A stretch of 64,000 nucleotides of DNA from CAVRXQ01 sp963849105 (GTDB lineage: Bacteria > Actinomycetota > Acidimicrobiia > Acidimicrobiales > Bog-793): assembly GCA_963849105.1 (NCBI GenBank), contig CAWKGD010000002.1:157803-221802 (forward strand). The letters are read 5' to 3'. Under the pieces are notes generated by a model. The model did no database searches, was not told where the DNA came from, and saw nothing but the letters and a program-made list of their open reading frames with translations. Positions 62,416 to 64,000 of the stretch are shown here, one piece after another. Numbering within the stretch: position 1 is the stretch's first letter; each line of letters starts with the position of its first letter. Made by a program: the position numbers and the translations under genes.

Positions 62416-63896
62416 CAGCGGCTATTCCACGCGCCTCGCTATCGACTCTTCCATTGGGATTCGAAATAGAGCTTGACCCTGACATCGGCCGGCCATCCAC
62501 GGAGGTTCTGATCGGCGGAACGCCGTTACGACTCTTGCGCCTGACGGAGCGCGGAGGAGCGCTACTTCAGGGCGATCGGTTGGTGGTTGGCGATCGCCAC
62601 TCTGCACTCCTTGCGCGACGCCTTCTCGATGCAGGAATGGCCCATCCCCGTCCGCTGGGAGTTGCCTACGGGATGAGCGATGTCACGGTCGTAATTCCGG
62701 TTCGCGATTGCCCAGGACCACTCGGTCGTCTCCTGAGTTCATTAGGTAGCGATTCTGAGGTCATCGTTGTCGACGATGGTTCGGCCGACGGACGAGCGAT
62801 CGAGTCCATTGCGGAAGCAGCCGGAGCGAGACTGTTTCGCCACGAGATATCACGTGGGCCAGCTGCTGCACGCAATACTGGGTTGTGTGCAGTGCGAACT
62901 CGGTTGATCGCCTTCGTCGATTCGGACTGCGTTGTAACGCCCAATTGGCTCGTCCCTCTGCTGAGGCATTTCGACGACCCGGCGGTAGGCCTTGTCGCAC
63001 CTCGGATCGTCAGTCTGCACAGACCGCAGAGACAATCTGACTGGCTCGCTGCCTACGACTGGGCAAGCGCATCACACGATCGAGGACCATCGGAAGCCTT
63101 GGTGACCGATGGTGGAAAGGTGTCTTGGGTATCCGGCTCAGCATTGGTGGCGCGAACAGACGAGCTTGGCGGAGGTTTCGACGAAGTTCTGCTTAGTGGC
63201 GAAGACGTTGACTTGGTTTGGCGCATGATGGACGAAGGTTGGCGCGTTCGCTACGAGCCTCGATCCGAGGTTGCCCATGAGCACCGCAGAACTCTCCGTT
63301 CATGGACTTCGCGGAAGGTCGTTTACGGGTCGAGTGCAGGACGGTTAACGTGCCATGGCCATCGAATTGCGCCCATTGTCCTGCCTCCGTGGGCCGCCGC
63401 GTTCTGGGGTCTCATCGCTATAAAGCGGAAAACCGCCAAGTGTGCTGCACTCTTGGTGGCTGGAAGTGCACCAATCGTGCTCGCGAAGCGACTCCGAGGA
63501 ATTGACAAGCGATGGCAAATCGCATGCGAACTCATCGTGCGAGGCTCGCATTCGTCGGGTAGACAAATAGCATCGGCGATGGTTCGGCATTGGTGGCCAA
63601 TGTCTTTGTTGGTAGCGACCATTTCTCGGCGCATGAGACGCATGCTCTTTTTGTGTGCAATTTCAGATGGACTGATTGCCTGGACTCAGGACCGTCCCGA
63701 AATGGATTTCTTCCGATTCCTCCTCATACGTCGTTTAGATGATCTGGCGTATGGATGGGGTCTATGGAAGGGAGCGTGGCGCGAGAAGACGCTGACTCCG
63801 CTGGTCCCGGTTGTGGCGCATGGGACAAAGGCGACGACACCCGTTCGCGCAGGTGGTCACCTTTTTCACATCGAATCTGCGAGTCGGCAGCGTTGA
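62412..63896 (+). CDS. mftF: Mycofactocin glycosyltransferase MftF
   Basis: A 494-residue protein. The N-terminal 95 residues resemble the MftF leader domain (GFEIELDPDI; RLTERGGALL), followed by a GT-A family 2 glycosyltransferase: VVIPVRDCPGPLGRLL, VVDDGSADG, FVDSDCVV (DxD), GGGFDEVLLSGEDVDLVWRM. The C-terminal part has hydrophobic and basic segments (near LPPWAAAFWGLIA), perhaps a membrane association. MftF adds beta-1,4-glucose units to mycofactocin. It starts at TTG 62412 overlapping the SDR stop and ends 25 bases before a hairpin. Confidence 0.92.
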   Translation: MTAAIPRASLSTLPLGFEIELDPDIGRPSTEVLIGGTPLRLLRLTERGGALLQGDRLVVGDRHSALLARRLLDAGMAHPRPLGVAYGMSDVTVVIPVRDCPGPLGRLLSSLGSDSEVIVVDDGSADGRAIESIAEAAGARLFRHEISRGPAAARNTGLCAVRTRLIAFVDSDCVVTPNWLVPLLRHFDDPAVGLVAPRIVSLHRPQRQSDWLAAYDWASASHDRGPSEALVTDGGKVSWVSGSALVARTDELGGGFDEVLLSGEDVDLVWRMMDEGWRVRYEPRSEVAHEHRRTLRSWTSRKVVYGSSAGRLTCHGHRIAPIVLPPWAAAFWGLIAIKRKTAKCAALLVAGSAPIVLAKRLRGIDKRWQIACELIVRGSHSSGRQIASAMVRHWWPMSLLVATISRRMRRMLFLCAISDGLIAWTQDRPEMDFFRFLLIRRLDDLAYGWGLWKGAWREKTLTPLVPVVAHGTKATTPVRAGGHLFHIESASRQR

Positions 63897-63920
63897 AGCA
63901 AGAGCGGGGGACTCTTTGTG

Positions 63921-63949
63921 CGCGCCACCCCCAAGCCGGGGGTGGCGCG
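63921..63949 (+). terminator. Terminator of the mft operon
   Basis: CGCGCCACCCCC (63921-63932) and GGGGGTGGCGCG (63938-63949) form a perfect 12-base-pair stem with a five-base loop, 25 bases after mftF. No T-run follows, but its strength and position make termination likely. Confidence 0.75.
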
Positions 63950-64000
63950 TGCGCTATCGGTGATCGAAGTAGTCCGCGGATTGCGGATTTCGGTGTTAAG

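Noticed and set aside
1..64000. CRISPR array or rRNA operon
   Set aside because: No regularly spaced repeats and no rRNA-like sequence were noticed.

Overview
The window looks like the chromosome of a moderately GC-rich, actinobacterium-like organism. The support is a mycofactocin cluster, luciferase-like (F420/flavin) monooxygenases, frequent GTG and TTG starts, and two promoters placed exactly for leaderless mRNAs. An Acidimicrobiia-type host would fit, but no rRNA or marker gene is present, so the taxonomy is inference.

Layout. (A) 1-15511: a catabolic gene block on the minus strand. It holds three cyclic-amide amidohydrolases (one cut by the window edge), an alpha/beta hydrolase, a luciferase-like monooxygenase, thiolase, both subunits of a 3-oxoacid CoA-transferase, an SsuABC-type importer, a class III aminotransferase and a carbon-nitrogen hydrolase. 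A divergent IclR regulator faces it across an intergenic palindrome. The set suggests import, ring opening, decarbamoylation, transamination and CoA-dependent cleavage of an unidentified N-heterocycle. A decayed amidohydrolase/monooxygenase pair lies inside it. (B) 15613-17942: an SDR, a tartrate/malate dehydrogenase-like gene and, coupled to it, the remains of an aminotransferase. (C) 18185-26147: a mobile-element graveyard with a phage terminase fragment, an AbiE/MenAT-like toxin-antitoxin pair, an IS1595-type transposase, two tiny coupled genes, a DUF5343 gene, a CaiB-type CoA-transferase, broken crotonase and etfA ends, a tRNA 3-prime end (attachment site) and a frameshifted tyrosine integrase. 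(D) 26285-34242: a visibly more GC-rich block with a HisC-like aminotransferase, a complete Liv-type ABC importer, and DapB-like and DapA-like enzymes; a universal stress protein and an aldehyde dehydrogenase stub follow. (E) 35659-57580: a sugar-acid/polyol type catabolic region with two mandelate racemase-family enzymes, four dehydrogenases (a HisD-like enzyme and three SDRs), an aldehyde dehydrogenase, a zinc alcohol dehydrogenase of the NDMA/mycofactocin-associated type, an HpcH/HpaI aldolase, three NTF2-fold proteins, two cupins, an IclR regulator, two sugar-binding proteins and one complete sugar ABC transporter. (F) 57909-63896: a compact mycofactocin cluster, mftA - mftB/C fusion - mftD - mftE - SDR - mftF, closed by a strong hairpin.

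How it fits together. Regions E and F plausibly cooperate: mycofactocin is the redox partner of non-exchangeable-nicotinamide alcohol dehydrogenases and SDRs, and region E supplies candidates. The most unusual observations are the single-ORF fusion of mftB to mftC, the leaderless toxin-antitoxin promoter with a palindrome filling the -35/-10 spacer, the metal-ligand-poor amidohydrolase at 4057-5436, and the dense set of gene remnants that mark past insertion and deletion. All functional calls are from reading motifs and remembered family sequences; no database search was run.
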